DNA of 64,000 nucleotides from an uncultured Hyphomicrobiales bacterium (GTDB lineage: Bacteria > Pseudomonadota > Alphaproteobacteria > Rhizobiales > Beijerinckiaceae). How positions within the stretch are numbered: the stretch's first letter is position 1; every line of letters begins with the position of its first letter. Location of the stretch: positions 62,001 through 126,000 of the forward strand of contig CAIOVE010000066.1 of the NCBI GenBank assembly GCA_903861645.1, written 5' to 3'. The notes beneath the pieces are model-generated. The model did not search any database, had not been told where the DNA came from, and saw nothing but the letters and a program-made list of their open reading frames with translations. Shown piece by piece: positions 26,504-35,473 of the stretch. The position numbers were made by a program, and so were the translations under genes.

Positions 26504-27016
26504 ATGATCAAGTATTCGCTGATTTGCGAGAACGACCACGAGTTCGAGAGCTGGTTCGCCGGCGCGGATTCTTTCGACACGCAGGTCAAGCGCGGCTTTG
26601 TCGAATGTCCCGAGTGCCAGTCGCGGCTGGTAACGAAGGCGCTCATGGCGCCGGCGGTCTCCACCTCCAAGCGCAAGAACGCGACGCGCGCCATGGCCGC
26701 CATGGAGAGCGCGGCCGCGGCGGCCGCCGCCGCCTCGCCAACGCCCGCGACGCCCGCCCCGGCGGCGGCGCCCATGGCGCTCGTCGACGAGAAACAGCGC
26801 GAGATGCGCGCGATGATCCGCGAGCTGCACCAGAAGCTGACGGAAAATTCCACCGACGTCGGCGAGAACTTTTCGAAGGAGGCGCGCGCCATGCACGATG
26901 GCGAGACGCCGCAACGCTCGATCCATGGCAAGGCGACCTTCGAGGAGGCCCGCGCGCTCGCCGAGGAGGGCATTCCGGTCCTGCCTCTGCCCGCCCTGCC
27001 CGACGACCGGAACTGA
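26504..27016 (+). CDS. DUF1178 family protein
   Basis: A 170-residue protein of unknown function. It begins MIKYSLICENDHEFESWF, followed by CPEC, giving a likely zinc-ribbon-like start, and ends VLPLPALPDDRN, as in DUF1178 proteins. The centre is a low-complexity Ala/Pro linker (about 68-85) and then a charged helix. It follows grxC by 9 bases and converges with lrgB. I cannot suggest a reaction. Confidence 0.85.
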   Translation: MIKYSLICENDHEFESWFAGADSFDTQVKRGFVECPECQSRLVTKALMAPAVSTSKRKNATRAMAAMESAAAAAAAASPTPATPAPAAAPMALVDEKQREMRAMIRELHQKLTENSTDVGENFSKEARAMHDGETPQRSIHGKATFEEARALAEEGIPVLPLPALPDDRN

Positions 27017-27021
27017 CCGGC

Positions 27022-27744
27022 CTACCGGCCAATCCATGAAATCAGGATCGGCGCGACAATCGACGTCAGCAGGGCGTTGAGGCCAATGGCGACGCCCGCG
27101 AAAGTCCCGGCCACCGGATCGACCTGAAAGGCGCGGGCCGTTCCGATGCCGTGCGAGGCGAGGCCCACGGCGAAGCCCCGCGCGCGAAAATCCCTGATCC
27201 CCAGCGCGTTCATCATCGGCGTCACGATGATGGCGCCGAGAATGCCCGTCGAGATCACCAGCACGGCGGTCAACGCGGGGTCGCCGCCCAACTGTTCGGA
27301 AATCGCCATCGCGACACCCGCCGTCACCGACTTCGGCGCGAGCGAAATCAGCGTGCCACGCGGCGCGCCAAGCCAACTCGCGATCAGGATGGCCGAACCG
27401 CAGGCGACGACAGAGCCGACGACGAGCGCCGCCATCATCGGCGCAAGCGCGCGCGCGACCACGTCGCGGTTTTCATAGAGCGGCACCGCGAGCGCGACGG
27501 TCGCCGGCCCGAGCAGGAAATGGATGAATTGCGCGCCCTCGAAATAGGTCGCGTAATCGGTGCGGGTCGCCGCCAGCAAGACGCCGATGATCCACACCGA
27601 GTGCAGCACCGGATTGGTCAGCGGCCGCCGCTGAAGCGCGCGGGAAACCGCGTCGACGGCGGCGTAAACAATGACCGTCACCGTCAGCCACAACAGCGGC
27701 GGGCGCGACAGATAGACCCACAGCGCGAAATCGCCCGACGCCAT
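27022..27744 (-). CDS. lrgB: LrgB-family membrane protein
   Basis: A 240-residue integral membrane protein of the LrgB/CidB family. LrgAB was first described as a holin-antiholin-like pair and in Bacillus acts as a pyruvate carrier (PftAB). Family segments are LLGPATVALAVPLYENR, LAPKSVTAGVAMAISEQLGG and ASHGIGTARAFQ. ATG 27744 shares one base with the end of lrgA, so the two are coupled. It is last in the pyrE-lrgA-lrgB operon. Confidence 0.92.
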   Translation of the reverse strand: MASGDFALWVYLSRPPLLWLTVTVIVYAAVDAVSRALQRRPLTNPVLHSVWIIGVLLAATRTDYATYFEGAQFIHFLLGPATVALAVPLYENRDVVARALAPMMAALVVGSVVACGSAILIASWLGAPRGTLISLAPKSVTAGVAMAISEQLGGDPALTAVLVISTGILGAIIVTPMMNALGIRDFRARGFAVGLASHGIGTARAFQVDPVAGTFAGVAIGLNALLTSIVAPILISWIGR

Positions 27745-28130
27745 CAGCCGCCTCCCGTGAGGCGCGACACAAGACGGAACGTCGCGACCGACGCCAGCAA
27801 GGCCAACACGGTCGAGACGACGAGCGCGGCGGCCAGCGCCACGCCGTTGGCGGCGAGAACGTCGAGGTTTCGCACCACGCCGACGCCGGCGGGAATGAAC
27901 AGCAGCGACAGATGGGCGAGCAGGCTCTTGCCCGTCGTCTCGACCTCGCCCGACGTCAGGAATGCGGGCGCCCATGGGCGCGCGCGGTCGCGCGCGACGA
28001 GAACAACGAACAGCAGCGCCATGCCGAGAACCGGGCCCGGCACGGGCAACGCGAGGCTCCGCGCGATCGCCTCGCCGACCAGCTGGCAGAACAGGATGAG
28101 GCCGAGACTCGCGATCATGCCGGCGATCAA
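27744..28130 (-). CDS. lrgA: LrgA/CidA-family membrane protein
   Basis: A 128-residue protein with four hydrophobic segments, typical of LrgA/CidA. The family region LALPVPGPVLGMALLF is present, followed by LLFIPAGVGVV. It overlaps pyrE by 4 bases (ATGA) and touches lrgB at one base, so all three are co-translated. With LrgB it may move pyruvate or a similar small acid, or modulate murein hydrolases. Confidence 0.9.
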   Translation of the reverse strand: MIAGMIASLGLILFCQLVGEAIARSLALPVPGPVLGMALLFVVLVARDRARPWAPAFLTSGEVETTGKSLLAHLSLLFIPAGVGVVRNLDVLAANGVALAAALVVSTVLALLASVATFRLVSRLTGGG

Positions 28131-28696
28131 TCCTTGCGGGAGCGGAACTCCATCGCCTTGAACAGCGAGTCGAACGGCACGCCCAGCCCCGCGAAGAATT
28201 CGGCGGCGCCCTCCTCGCGGTCGACGATCGAAACGACGAGCGCGACCTCGGCGCCCGCCTCGCGGCAGACCTCGATCGCCTGCGCCGCAGATCCGCCGGT
28301 GGTGGTGACGTCCTCGAGAATGGCGACCTTCTTGCCGGCGAGGCTTTCGCCGCGCGCGAGGCCCTCGACCAGCTTGCGCGCGCCGTGGCCCTTGGCCTGC
28401 TTGCGCACGACGAAACCGCTGACCGGCTTGCCGTCGGCGACCGACACCGCGACGACCGAGCCGGTGATCGGCACCGCGCCAAGCTCGAGGCCGCCGACAT
28501 GCGTCGCGCCGGAAGCCGCGACCTTCTCCAGCAGCATGTGCGCGATGGTCGCCGCGCCCTCGGGATGCAGCATCGAGGGCTTCATGTCGAAATAGTAATC
28601 GCTCTTGACGCCCGAGGCCAAGGTGATCTCCCCGCGCCCGAAGGAGCGGCGATAGATGATGTCGGCGAGCCGCGCGCGCGCATCGGCAGTGGTCAT
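28127..28696 (-). CDS. pyrE: Orotate phosphoribosyltransferase
   Basis: A 189-residue enzyme that joins orotate and PRPP to give OMP in pyrimidine synthesis. The PRPP loop is VAILEDVTTTGGSAAQAI; other marks are ASGVKSDYYFDMKPS, LELGAVPITGSV and FVVRKQAKGHG. I chose ATG 28696 (MTTADARARLADI) over an upstream start at 28753. Overlap with lrgA is 4 bases. Its pairing with lrgAB, not with other pyr genes, is unusual. Confidence 0.94.
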   Translation of the reverse strand: MTTADARARLADIIYRRSFGRGEITLASGVKSDYYFDMKPSMLHPEGAATIAHMLLEKVAASGATHVGGLELGAVPITGSVVAVSVADGKPVSGFVVRKQAKGHGARKLVEGLARGESLAGKKVAILEDVTTTGGSAAQAIEVCREAGAEVALVVSIVDREEGAAEFFAGLGVPFDSLFKAMEFRSRKD

Positions 28697-28804
28697 GGTC
28701 TTGCCCCCGGTTTCATGCGGGGCGACACAATCAGCCGTCCGCCCGTCGGTCAACTCGCGGCGTGGCGGAACGGCGGCTTATTCACCGTTCCCTCGCCGCC
28801 TCCC

Positions 28805-31800
28805 CTATTCCGCCGCCAGCCGGGCAGGCGCGGCGCCGCCCGCGCGAAAAGCCGCCAGCAGGGCGGCGCGCTCGGGCGCCGTCGCCGCGGCCGACGCGAC
28901 GCGCACGTGACCGAAGCCGCGGATTTTTTCCGGCAGGGCCGCGAGCGCGACGGCGGCGGCGTGGCGATCCGCCGTCAGCCCCGCGATCACCTCGTCGAGC
29001 AGGGCCTCGTAGTCGGCCAGCGCGCGCCGCTCCGCCTTGCGTTCGGCGAGATAGCCGAAGGGATCGAATGGCGTGCCGCGCAACCCCTTCAGCGCGGCGA
29101 GCAAGCGAAACGCAGGAATCATCCAGGGGCCGAAGGACGTCTTGACCGGGCGACCCTTCGTGTCGCGACGCCCGAGGATTGGCGGCGCGAGGTGGAATTC
29201 GAGACGCAGGTCGCCCTCGAAGGCGGCGGCGAGCTGACGCGCGAAGGAACCATCCGTGTAGAGCCGCGCGACCTCGTATTCATCCTTGATCGCCATCAGG
29301 CGGAAGAGCTGGCGCGCGACCGCCTCGGCGAGGCCGGCGGAGCCCGGCGTCCGCGACTTTTCGGCCTCGGCGACGGCGCGAACACGCGTGGCGTAACGCG
29401 CCGCGTAGGCGGCGTTCTGGTATCGCGTCAGAAAATCGACGCGCCGCGCGACAATGTCGTCCAGCGATTCCGAAATGTCGCGCGCGGGCGCGGATGGACG
29501 CGCGGCGGCCGCCAGCGCCGCGACGCCATCCGGATCGACGCAGGCGCGGCGACCCCACGCGAAGGCGTTCTTGTTCATCTCGACGGCCTCGCCGTTGAGT
29601 TCGAGCGCGCGCAGGATCGAGGCTTCCGCCAGCGGCACGAGCCCGGCCTGCCACGCGTGGCCGAGCATGAACATGTTGGCGCCGATGGAGTTGCCAAGCA
29701 GCGCCGCCGCGATGCCAGTCGCGTCGATGAAACGCGCGTTGTCGCCAGCCGCCTCGCGGATCGTCTTGCGAATGCGCGCCGTCGGCAGGCGAAAATCCGC
29801 GTCGCGCGCGAATTCGCCCGGATAGACCTCCGCCGTGTTGACGATGAAGCCGGTGCGGTCGAGCTTCGCCGCCGCGAGCACGTTCTTTTGACCGGCGACG
29901 ACGAGATCGCAGCCGAGCACCAGATCGGCCTCGCCCGCCGCGACGCGAATGGCGTGAATATCCTCCGGCGCGCGAGCGATTTTCACATGGCTGAAAACGG
30001 CGCCGCCCTTCTGCGCGATGCCGGACATATCGATCGCGCCGCAGCCCTTGCCCTCGATATGCGCGGCCATGGTGAGCACCGCGCCGATGGTGATGACGCC
30101 CGTGCCGCCAACGCCCGCGACGAGGATTTCAAAGGGATGCGGACCAAGCTCGGGAACCGCCGGAGCCGGAAGGGTGGAGACGTCGACGCGCGCGCTGGCG
30201 CCGACGGGCGCGAGTTTCCTCGGGCGCGCGCCATGCACGGTGACGAAGGACGGACAGAATCCATTGACGCAGGAAAAATCCTTGTTGCAGTTCGACTGGT
30301 CGATGACACGCTTGCGGCCGAACTCCGTTTCGAGCGGCTGCACGGACACGCAATTCGACGCGACGCCGCAATCGCCGCAGCCCTCGCAGACCAGTTCGTT
30401 GATGATGACGCGCTTGTCGGGATCGGGAAAGGCGCCGCGCTTGCGGCGACGGCGCTTCTCCGCCGCGCAGGTCTGGTCGTAGATCATCACGCTCACGCCA
30501 TCGACCGCGGCGAGTTCGCGCTGCACGTCGTCGAGATCATCGCGATGATGAATGGTGAGACCGGCGGGCCACGCCATGCCCGGCGGATATTTGTCGGGTT
30601 CGTCGGTGACGAGCGCGATGCGCTGAACGCCTTCGGCGGCGACCTGTCGCGCGACGCGATCGACCGTCAACCCGCCCTCGTGGGCCTGCCCGCCCGTCAT
30701 GGCGACGGCGTCATTGAACAGGATTTTGTAGGTGATGTTGACGCCCGAGGCGACGGCGAAGCGGATCGCCAGAACGCCGGAATGATTGTAGGTGCCGTCG
30801 CCGATATTCTGGAAAATATGCTTGCGCTTGGAGAAGCGCGCCTCGCCCACCCAGTTGGCGCCCTCGCCGCCCATCTGCGTCAGGCCCTCGGTGTTGCGGT
30901 TCATCCACAAGGCCATCGTGTGACAGCCGATGCCCGCGCCCGCGCGCATGCCCTCGGGCACTTTCGTCGAGGTATTGTGCGGGCAACCCGAACAGAAGGT
31001 GGGATTGCGCCGCGCCGCCTCGCTCGCCTGCGCGAGCATGGTTTGCGCCTGCCGCAGGCGCGACAGATTGTCGGCGATATCGGCGTCATCGGGATGAAAA
31101 CGCTGGACGCGCTCGCCGATCGCGATGGCGATATCGTTGGTGTCGAGCGACGCCTTGACGGGGAACAGCCAGTCGCCGGCCTCGTCGCGCTTGCCGACGA
31201 TGACCGGCGGATTGGCCGCGCCATAAAGTTCCTCGCGCAGTTGAACCTCGACCAGCGAGCGCTTTTCCTCGACGACGATGATGAGTTCGAGCCCGCGCGC
31301 GAACTCCCTCAGTCCCTCGGGCTCGATGGGCCACGCGCAGCCGAGCTTGTAGAGGCGCACGCCGAGATCGTTGGCGCGGGTCTCGTCGACTCCAAGATCG
31401 TCGAACGCCTGACGGACATCGAGGTAGGACTTGCCGAGCGTGATGACGCCGATGCGCGCGTTGGGTCCGCCGGACATGACGATCCGGTTGAGCTTGTTGG
31501 CGCGCACATAGGCAACGATCGCGTCGCGCTTGTGGTCCTGAAGGCGCGCTTCCTGCGCGAGGAAGGGATCGCCGGGGCGGATGTTGAGCCCACCCGGCGG
31601 CGGCGTGTAATCGGTGGGCGCGACGGGCGAAACACGATCGATCGAGCCATCGACGGAGGCCGTCGATTCGACGACCTCCTTCACGCATTTGAGCCCTACC
31701 CAGACGCCCGCGTGGCGCGACAGGGCCCAGCCGTGCTGACCGTAATCCAATAATTCCTGCACCCCGGCGGGGTTGAGGATGGGAATCATGATGTCGAGGA

Positions 31801-32329
31801 GATGAAATTCCGATTGATGCGCGGTGGTCGAAGATTCCGCCGTGTGATCGTCGCCCATCAGCAGCAGCGCGCCGCCATGTTTCGACGTGCCGGCGAGATT
31901 GGCGTGACGGAAGGCGTCGCCCGAGCGGTCGACGCCCGGCCCCTTGCCGTACCAGATGGCGAAGACGCCATCGAACTTGCCCTCGCCGCGCATTTCCGCC
32001 TGTTGCGTTCCCCACACGGCGGTCGCGGCGAGTTCCTCGTTCAGGCCGGGCTGGAAGACGATGTCATTTGCGTCGAACTGCCGGCGCGCGCGCATGAATT
32101 GCTGGTCAAGACCGCCCACCGGAGAGCCGCGATAGCCGGAGACGAAGCCCGCCGTGTTCAGACCGGCGCGACGGTCGCGCTCCTTCTGCAACATCAGGAG
32201 GCGCACGATCGCCTGCGCGCCCGAGAGAAACACCCGGCGCTTCGACAGGTCGTATTTATCGTCGAGGGAAACCGCCGCCGGCTCCGGCCGCCGTGTCGCG
32301 GCTTCCTGGCTTCCCGCCTCGATGGTCAT
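28805..32329 (-). CDS. Fused indolepyruvate:ferredoxin oxidoreductase (IorA-IorB type)
   Basis: A 1174-residue single-chain 2-oxoacid:ferredoxin oxidoreductase that oxidatively decarboxylates aryl pyruvates to acyl-CoA. In order: pyruvate-binding domain I (about 20-440), TPP domain with CSGCPHN (about 448) and IGDGTYNHSG, a ferredoxin-like segment with CEGCGDCG (about 646) and further cysteines, and the gamma domain with VAGVGGTGVITIG (about 740). ATG 32329 (MTIEAGSQEA) was chosen over 32365. Such fused forms are aerobic-tolerant and occur in many alphaproteobacteria. It is monocistronic. Confidence 0.92.
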   Translation of the reverse strand: MTIEAGSQEAATRRPEPAAVSLDDKYDLSKRRVFLSGAQAIVRLLMLQKERDRRAGLNTAGFVSGYRGSPVGGLDQQFMRARRQFDANDIVFQPGLNEELAATAVWGTQQAEMRGEGKFDGVFAIWYGKGPGVDRSGDAFRHANLAGTSKHGGALLLMGDDHTAESSTTAHQSEFHLLDIMIPILNPAGVQELLDYGQHGWALSRHAGVWVGLKCVKEVVESTASVDGSIDRVSPVAPTDYTPPPGGLNIRPGDPFLAQEARLQDHKRDAIVAYVRANKLNRIVMSGGPNARIGVITLGKSYLDVRQAFDDLGVDETRANDLGVRLYKLGCAWPIEPEGLREFARGLELIIVVEEKRSLVEVQLREELYGAANPPVIVGKRDEAGDWLFPVKASLDTNDIAIAIGERVQRFHPDDADIADNLSRLRQAQTMLAQASEAARRNPTFCSGCPHNTSTKVPEGMRAGAGIGCHTMALWMNRNTEGLTQMGGEGANWVGEARFSKRKHIFQNIGDGTYNHSGVLAIRFAVASGVNITYKILFNDAVAMTGGQAHEGGLTVDRVARQVAAEGVQRIALVTDEPDKYPPGMAWPAGLTIHHRDDLDDVQRELAAVDGVSVMIYDQTCAAEKRRRRKRGAFPDPDKRVIINELVCEGCGDCGVASNCVSVQPLETEFGRKRVIDQSNCNKDFSCVNGFCPSFVTVHGARPRKLAPVGASARVDVSTLPAPAVPELGPHPFEILVAGVGGTGVITIGAVLTMAAHIEGKGCGAIDMSGIAQKGGAVFSHVKIARAPEDIHAIRVAAGEADLVLGCDLVVAGQKNVLAAAKLDRTGFIVNTAEVYPGEFARDADFRLPTARIRKTIREAAGDNARFIDATGIAAALLGNSIGANMFMLGHAWQAGLVPLAEASILRALELNGEAVEMNKNAFAWGRRACVDPDGVAALAAAARPSAPARDISESLDDIVARRVDFLTRYQNAAYAARYATRVRAVAEAEKSRTPGSAGLAEAVARQLFRLMAIKDEYEVARLYTDGSFARQLAAAFEGDLRLEFHLAPPILGRRDTKGRPVKTSFGPWMIPAFRLLAALKGLRGTPFDPFGYLAERKAERRALADYEALLDEVIAGLTADRHAAAVALAALPEKIRGFGHVRVASAAATAPERAALLAAFRAGGAAPARLAAE

Positions 32330-32382
32330 CGACTGCTCTCCCGCGCCCGCGACTCCGCGGGTCAATTCATGGCGTCGGCACT

Positions 32383-32402
32383 ATGGCGCCAAATGGCGCC
32401 AA
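32383..32402. promoter_or_regulatory. Tandem decamer in the iorAB/creatininase intergenic region
   Basis: ATGGCGCCAA occurs twice in direct succession (32383-32392 and 32393-32402). Each unit contains the 8-bp palindrome TGGCGCCA, and the 10-bp period puts both on one helix face. It lies 54 bases upstream of iorAB and 83 upstream of the plus-strand gene, so it could control either. Confidence 0.5.
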
Positions 32403-32484
32403 TTCAAGGACGCGGGCCGCGGCGCGCGATGGCCGCGCGACCAACGCGCTTGCCTCGCGCGCGGCGCGCTTCTAGCCTCGCGCC

Positions 32485-33291
32485 ATGGGAACGACGCGCC
32501 GCTGGATGGAACTGACCTGGCCCGACTTTCAGGCGGCCGACATGGAGCGCGCCGTCGCCGTGCTGCCCGTGGCCGCCATCGAGCAACATGGGCCGCATCT
32601 GCCTGTTGGCGTCGACGCGCTCATCATGGAGGGCTATCTCGACCGCGTGATGGAGCGCCTGCCCGAGGAGTCCGGCGCCCTGTTCCTGCCAATCCAGTCC
32701 ATCGGAACCTCGCGCGAACACGTGGCGTTTCCCGGCACGCTGACGCTGACGCCCGAAACGGCCCTGCGCGCGTGGATCGAGATCGGCGAAAGCGTCGCGC
32801 GCGCCGGGTGCCGCAAGCTCGTCATCGCCAATTCGCACGGCGGCAACAACGCGCTGATCGACATCGTCGCGCGCGAGTTGCGCGTGCGTCGGAACATGCT
32901 GGTCGTGCCCGCCTTCTGGCATCGCTTCGGCTATCCCGACGGCCTGTTCGGCGGCCACGAGCGCCAGCATGGCATCCACGCCGGCGACATCGAGACGTCG
33001 CTCATGCTGGCCTTCCGCCCGGAGCTCGTGCGGACCGACGAGATCGACCATTTTCGACCCGCGAGCGTCGAAATGGCGCGCGACTTTCAATGGCTGCGCG
33101 CCACGGGCCCGCAGGGCTTTGGCTGGATGGCGCAGGATCTGTCGCCTTCGGGCGCGATGGGAGACGCCACGGCCGCGCGCGTCGACAAGGGCGAATCGGC
33201 GGCGGATTACGGCGTCACCGCCTTCATCGAGTTGCTGGCCGACGTCGAGGCCTTCGATCTGTCGCGCCTCGCGGAAGGACCGCTCGATTAG
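32485..33291 (+). CDS. Creatininase-family amidohydrolase
   Basis: A 268-residue metal-dependent amidohydrolase of the creatininase family, which opens cyclic amides or acts in cofactor (MftE, ArfB-like) routes. Metal ligands are visible in IEQHGPHLPVGVDALI, NSHGGNNALID and HAGDIETSLMLA. There is no signal peptide, so it is cytoplasmic. Start ATG 32485. Its end overlaps the end of the convergent OpgG/OpgD-like gene by 4 bases. The substrate is unknown. Confidence 0.87.
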   Translation: MGTTRRWMELTWPDFQAADMERAVAVLPVAAIEQHGPHLPVGVDALIMEGYLDRVMERLPEESGALFLPIQSIGTSREHVAFPGTLTLTPETALRAWIEIGESVARAGCRKLVIANSHGGNNALIDIVARELRVRRNMLVVPAFWHRFGYPDGLFGGHERQHGIHAGDIETSLMLAFRPELVRTDEIDHFRPASVEMARDFQWLRATGPQGFGWMAQDLSPSGAMGDATAARVDKGESAADYGVTAFIELLADVEAFDLSRLAEGPLD

Positions 33292-34838
33292 CCCGTTAAG
33301 GGCAGCGTCCAGGTCTCGCTGACTGCGCGCGATCCCGACCGCAGGGCGACGCGAACATCCGCCGTGACGCCAGGGGGAACCTCGACATCGACGCTCGCGC
33401 GGAACCCCTCGATGTGGGGATTGACGTCCAGCGCCGAGGCGGCGACGCGTCCCGCGCTAACCGTCGCGACGATTTCGACCGACGCGGGGTCGCCGGTGAA
33501 ATAACCGAGATCGCCGCCGGAAAAGTCGATCATGAAACGACGGGCGCCCGCGCCCGCCATCTCGCCGCCGGAAGCCGGCGACGTCTGGAACGTATTCACC
33601 ACGCGGCCAAATCCGCTCGCGCCGCGCGGCTCGAGCGTCGCGTGAACGCGATAGGCGACATTGATCGGCTTGCCCGGCTCGCGCGCGTCCGCGCCCACCC
33701 AGGAAACAAAAACGTTCTGCCCGCTCGCGTCCGTGGCCGGCGTTTCCAGCAGTTCGACGCGGCCATCGCCCCAATCGCCAACCGGCTCGACCCAGTAGCC
33801 GGGCCGCCGCTCATAGACCTGCTTCAAATCCTGATAGTGATCGAAGGCGCGATCCCGCTGGATCAGGCCGTAACCGCGTGGATTTTTGTCCATGAAGGAA
33901 AAGCGGCCGCTCGCGGATGGATTGCGCAGCGGCCGCCAGACCCGCTCGCCGGCGCCGGTGAACAGGGCAAGGCCATCGGAATCGTGAATTTCAGGCCGGA
34001 AGTCGCCCGCGAGGCGGCGATCATTCTCGCCGCTCAGGAACATGGAGGCGATGGGCGCCAACCCGAGCTGGCCGCCCAGGCGGCGGGGGAAAATCGTCGC
34101 CGAAATATCAAGCTTGGCCGCGCCATCCGGCGACACGTCGAACCGGAACGCGCCCGTGACCGATTCGCCATCCAGCAACGCGAGGATCGTGACGCGCGTG
34201 GCGTTGGGTTCCGGAGCCTGAATCCAGAATTCGCGAAAGAACGGAAACTCCTCGTTCCCCAGCCCCGCGTTGACCGTCAGCGCCCGCAGCAGAGCGCCGG
34301 CCCTCTGGCCCCGCCCGAGAAACGTGAACGAACTGGCGCTGGTGAAGGTCAGCGTGTCGTCGAAGGCGCGCGGATCGTTCAGCGGAAACCGCAACCGGAA
34401 GCCGGCGAACCCGAGATTGAGGGGCAGCGGCTTGTCGAATTTGACGCGGCCGTAGTCGAAGAGACTGGCGGCGTAAGGTATCGGCGTGGCGATGCCGTCG
34501 CGGATGAGATTGACCGTCACGGGCCGGGCGGAACGCCCGTCCAGATGCATGGTCTCAAGGCGGAACTGACTGCCCTCGCCCGCGAGGAAGGCGCGCTCGG
34601 GCCGAAACCTGATCTCGCGCGCCAGCGCCGGGTCGAGACGCGCCAGCGGTTCGGGCAAGGCGGGCGCCGGCGCGAGCGGCGCGGTCGACAGGTCGCGGGC
34701 GCGCCGGACGACATCCTCGAAGGAAAAGCGCGGCGGCCCCGCCGGCGGTGCCGCCGACGTCGTCTGGGCGCGCGCCATGGGCGCCAGTCCCGCGAGCGCC
34801 AGCGAGGCGATAAAACCGCGTCGGTTTGCCATGCCCAT
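33288..34838 (-). CDS. OpgG/OpgD-family periplasmic glucan biosynthesis protein
   Basis: A 516-residue exported protein of the MdoG/OpgG family, which shapes osmoregulated periplasmic glucans. The signal region, MANRRGFIASLALAG then LAPMARAQ, has paired arginines like the Tat-exported OpgD. The mature part shows FSFEDVVRRARDLS, FRLRFPLND, LDISATIFPRR and GYWVEPVGDWGDG. ATG 34838 or 34832 may be the start; the frame upstream to 35030 is not family-like. There is no opgH glycosyltransferase in the window. Confidence 0.88.
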   Translation of the reverse strand: MGMANRRGFIASLALAGLAPMARAQTTSAAPPAGPPRFSFEDVVRRARDLSTAPLAPAPALPEPLARLDPALAREIRFRPERAFLAGEGSQFRLETMHLDGRSARPVTVNLIRDGIATPIPYAASLFDYGRVKFDKPLPLNLGFAGFRLRFPLNDPRAFDDTLTFTSASSFTFLGRGQRAGALLRALTVNAGLGNEEFPFFREFWIQAPEPNATRVTILALLDGESVTGAFRFDVSPDGAAKLDISATIFPRRLGGQLGLAPIASMFLSGENDRRLAGDFRPEIHDSDGLALFTGAGERVWRPLRNPSASGRFSFMDKNPRGYGLIQRDRAFDHYQDLKQVYERRPGYWVEPVGDWGDGRVELLETPATDASGQNVFVSWVGADAREPGKPINVAYRVHATLEPRGASGFGRVVNTFQTSPASGGEMAGAGARRFMIDFSGGDLGYFTGDPASVEIVATVSAGRVAASALDVNPHIEGFRASVDVEVPPGVTADVRVALRSGSRAVSETWTLPLTG

Positions 34839-35040
34839 GATTGAATCCAGCCCCGCGAGCCATCCCGCCGGCACTGTCACTAAAACGCTGGCGTGGCGCC
34901 CGCAAGGCGCGAAAACGGCGGCGCGGCGGCGGCGACGGCCAAGCCACGCCCGGCGCGTGGGGAAAAGTAAGTCGGGGTTCAAAAAACGCTTGCGCGAATC
35001 CAAATTCGGCGTATTGAACGGCCTGCCCAAATCGCACGTG
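34839..35040. other. Intergenic DNA upstream of the odc leader
   Basis: First part of the 635-bp gap between the OpgG/OpgD-like gene and odc. I see no gene. A possible odc promoter is TTGCGC (34990-34995), 16-base spacer, TATTGA (35012-35017). Confidence 0.45.
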
Positions 35041-35473
35041 CCTGTGGTCGTGTGTCGGTTGGCGGGGATCCGGACAAGAGGCCGGTTAACCGTCAGAAAA
35101 AACCGGCAGCCGGAGCGAACCGGCGAACCCCGCCAAACGGGGGACGCGACTTAAAGCAACGACGGACCGGGCTTTTTCGTCTCTGTTGGCCTCCAAAGCC
35201 AACGTACCGAAGAGGCTAGTCTATCTTGCCGGGCGTGCGGACGGGACCTCATCCCTTCCAAACGATGGCCACGACATCCTTGGTCGATGCGTTCACGCAT
35301 CTTCCGGGGCGGACGTGTCCGACGGCGCATCACCCGGTTGGCCTTGCGGCCAGCCATGGATGGCGTTGAAGCCAGCGGATCGCGTCTCCATCGCGCGTTC
35401 GCGGGCCCGACTCCTCCTCCGAAGCCATTTGCTCTGGCGCGGTGAACCCCGCGCCCTTCGAAGGGATGCCGCG
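35041..35473 (+). ncRNA. Long structured leader of ornithine decarboxylase (speF-motif type)
   Basis: A leader of up to about 450 nt with many strong local stems: CCCCG-CCAAA-CGGGG (near 35128), TTGGC/GCCAA (35186-35202), GGGA/TCCC (near 35243) and a perfect GATGCG-TTCA-CGCATC (35286-35301). Alphaproteobacterial ornithine decarboxylases are preceded by the conserved speF RNA motif (Rfam RF00518, from memory), and position and size fit. Exact limits are not determined. It presumably senses polyamine or ornithine state; that is inference. Confidence 0.6.

Noticed and set aside
28385-31753. 1122-codon open frame on the plus strand
   Set aside because: It is antisense to the fused oxidoreductase, with Arg/Asp/Ala-rich composition and no family motifs; high GC keeps the opposite frame open.
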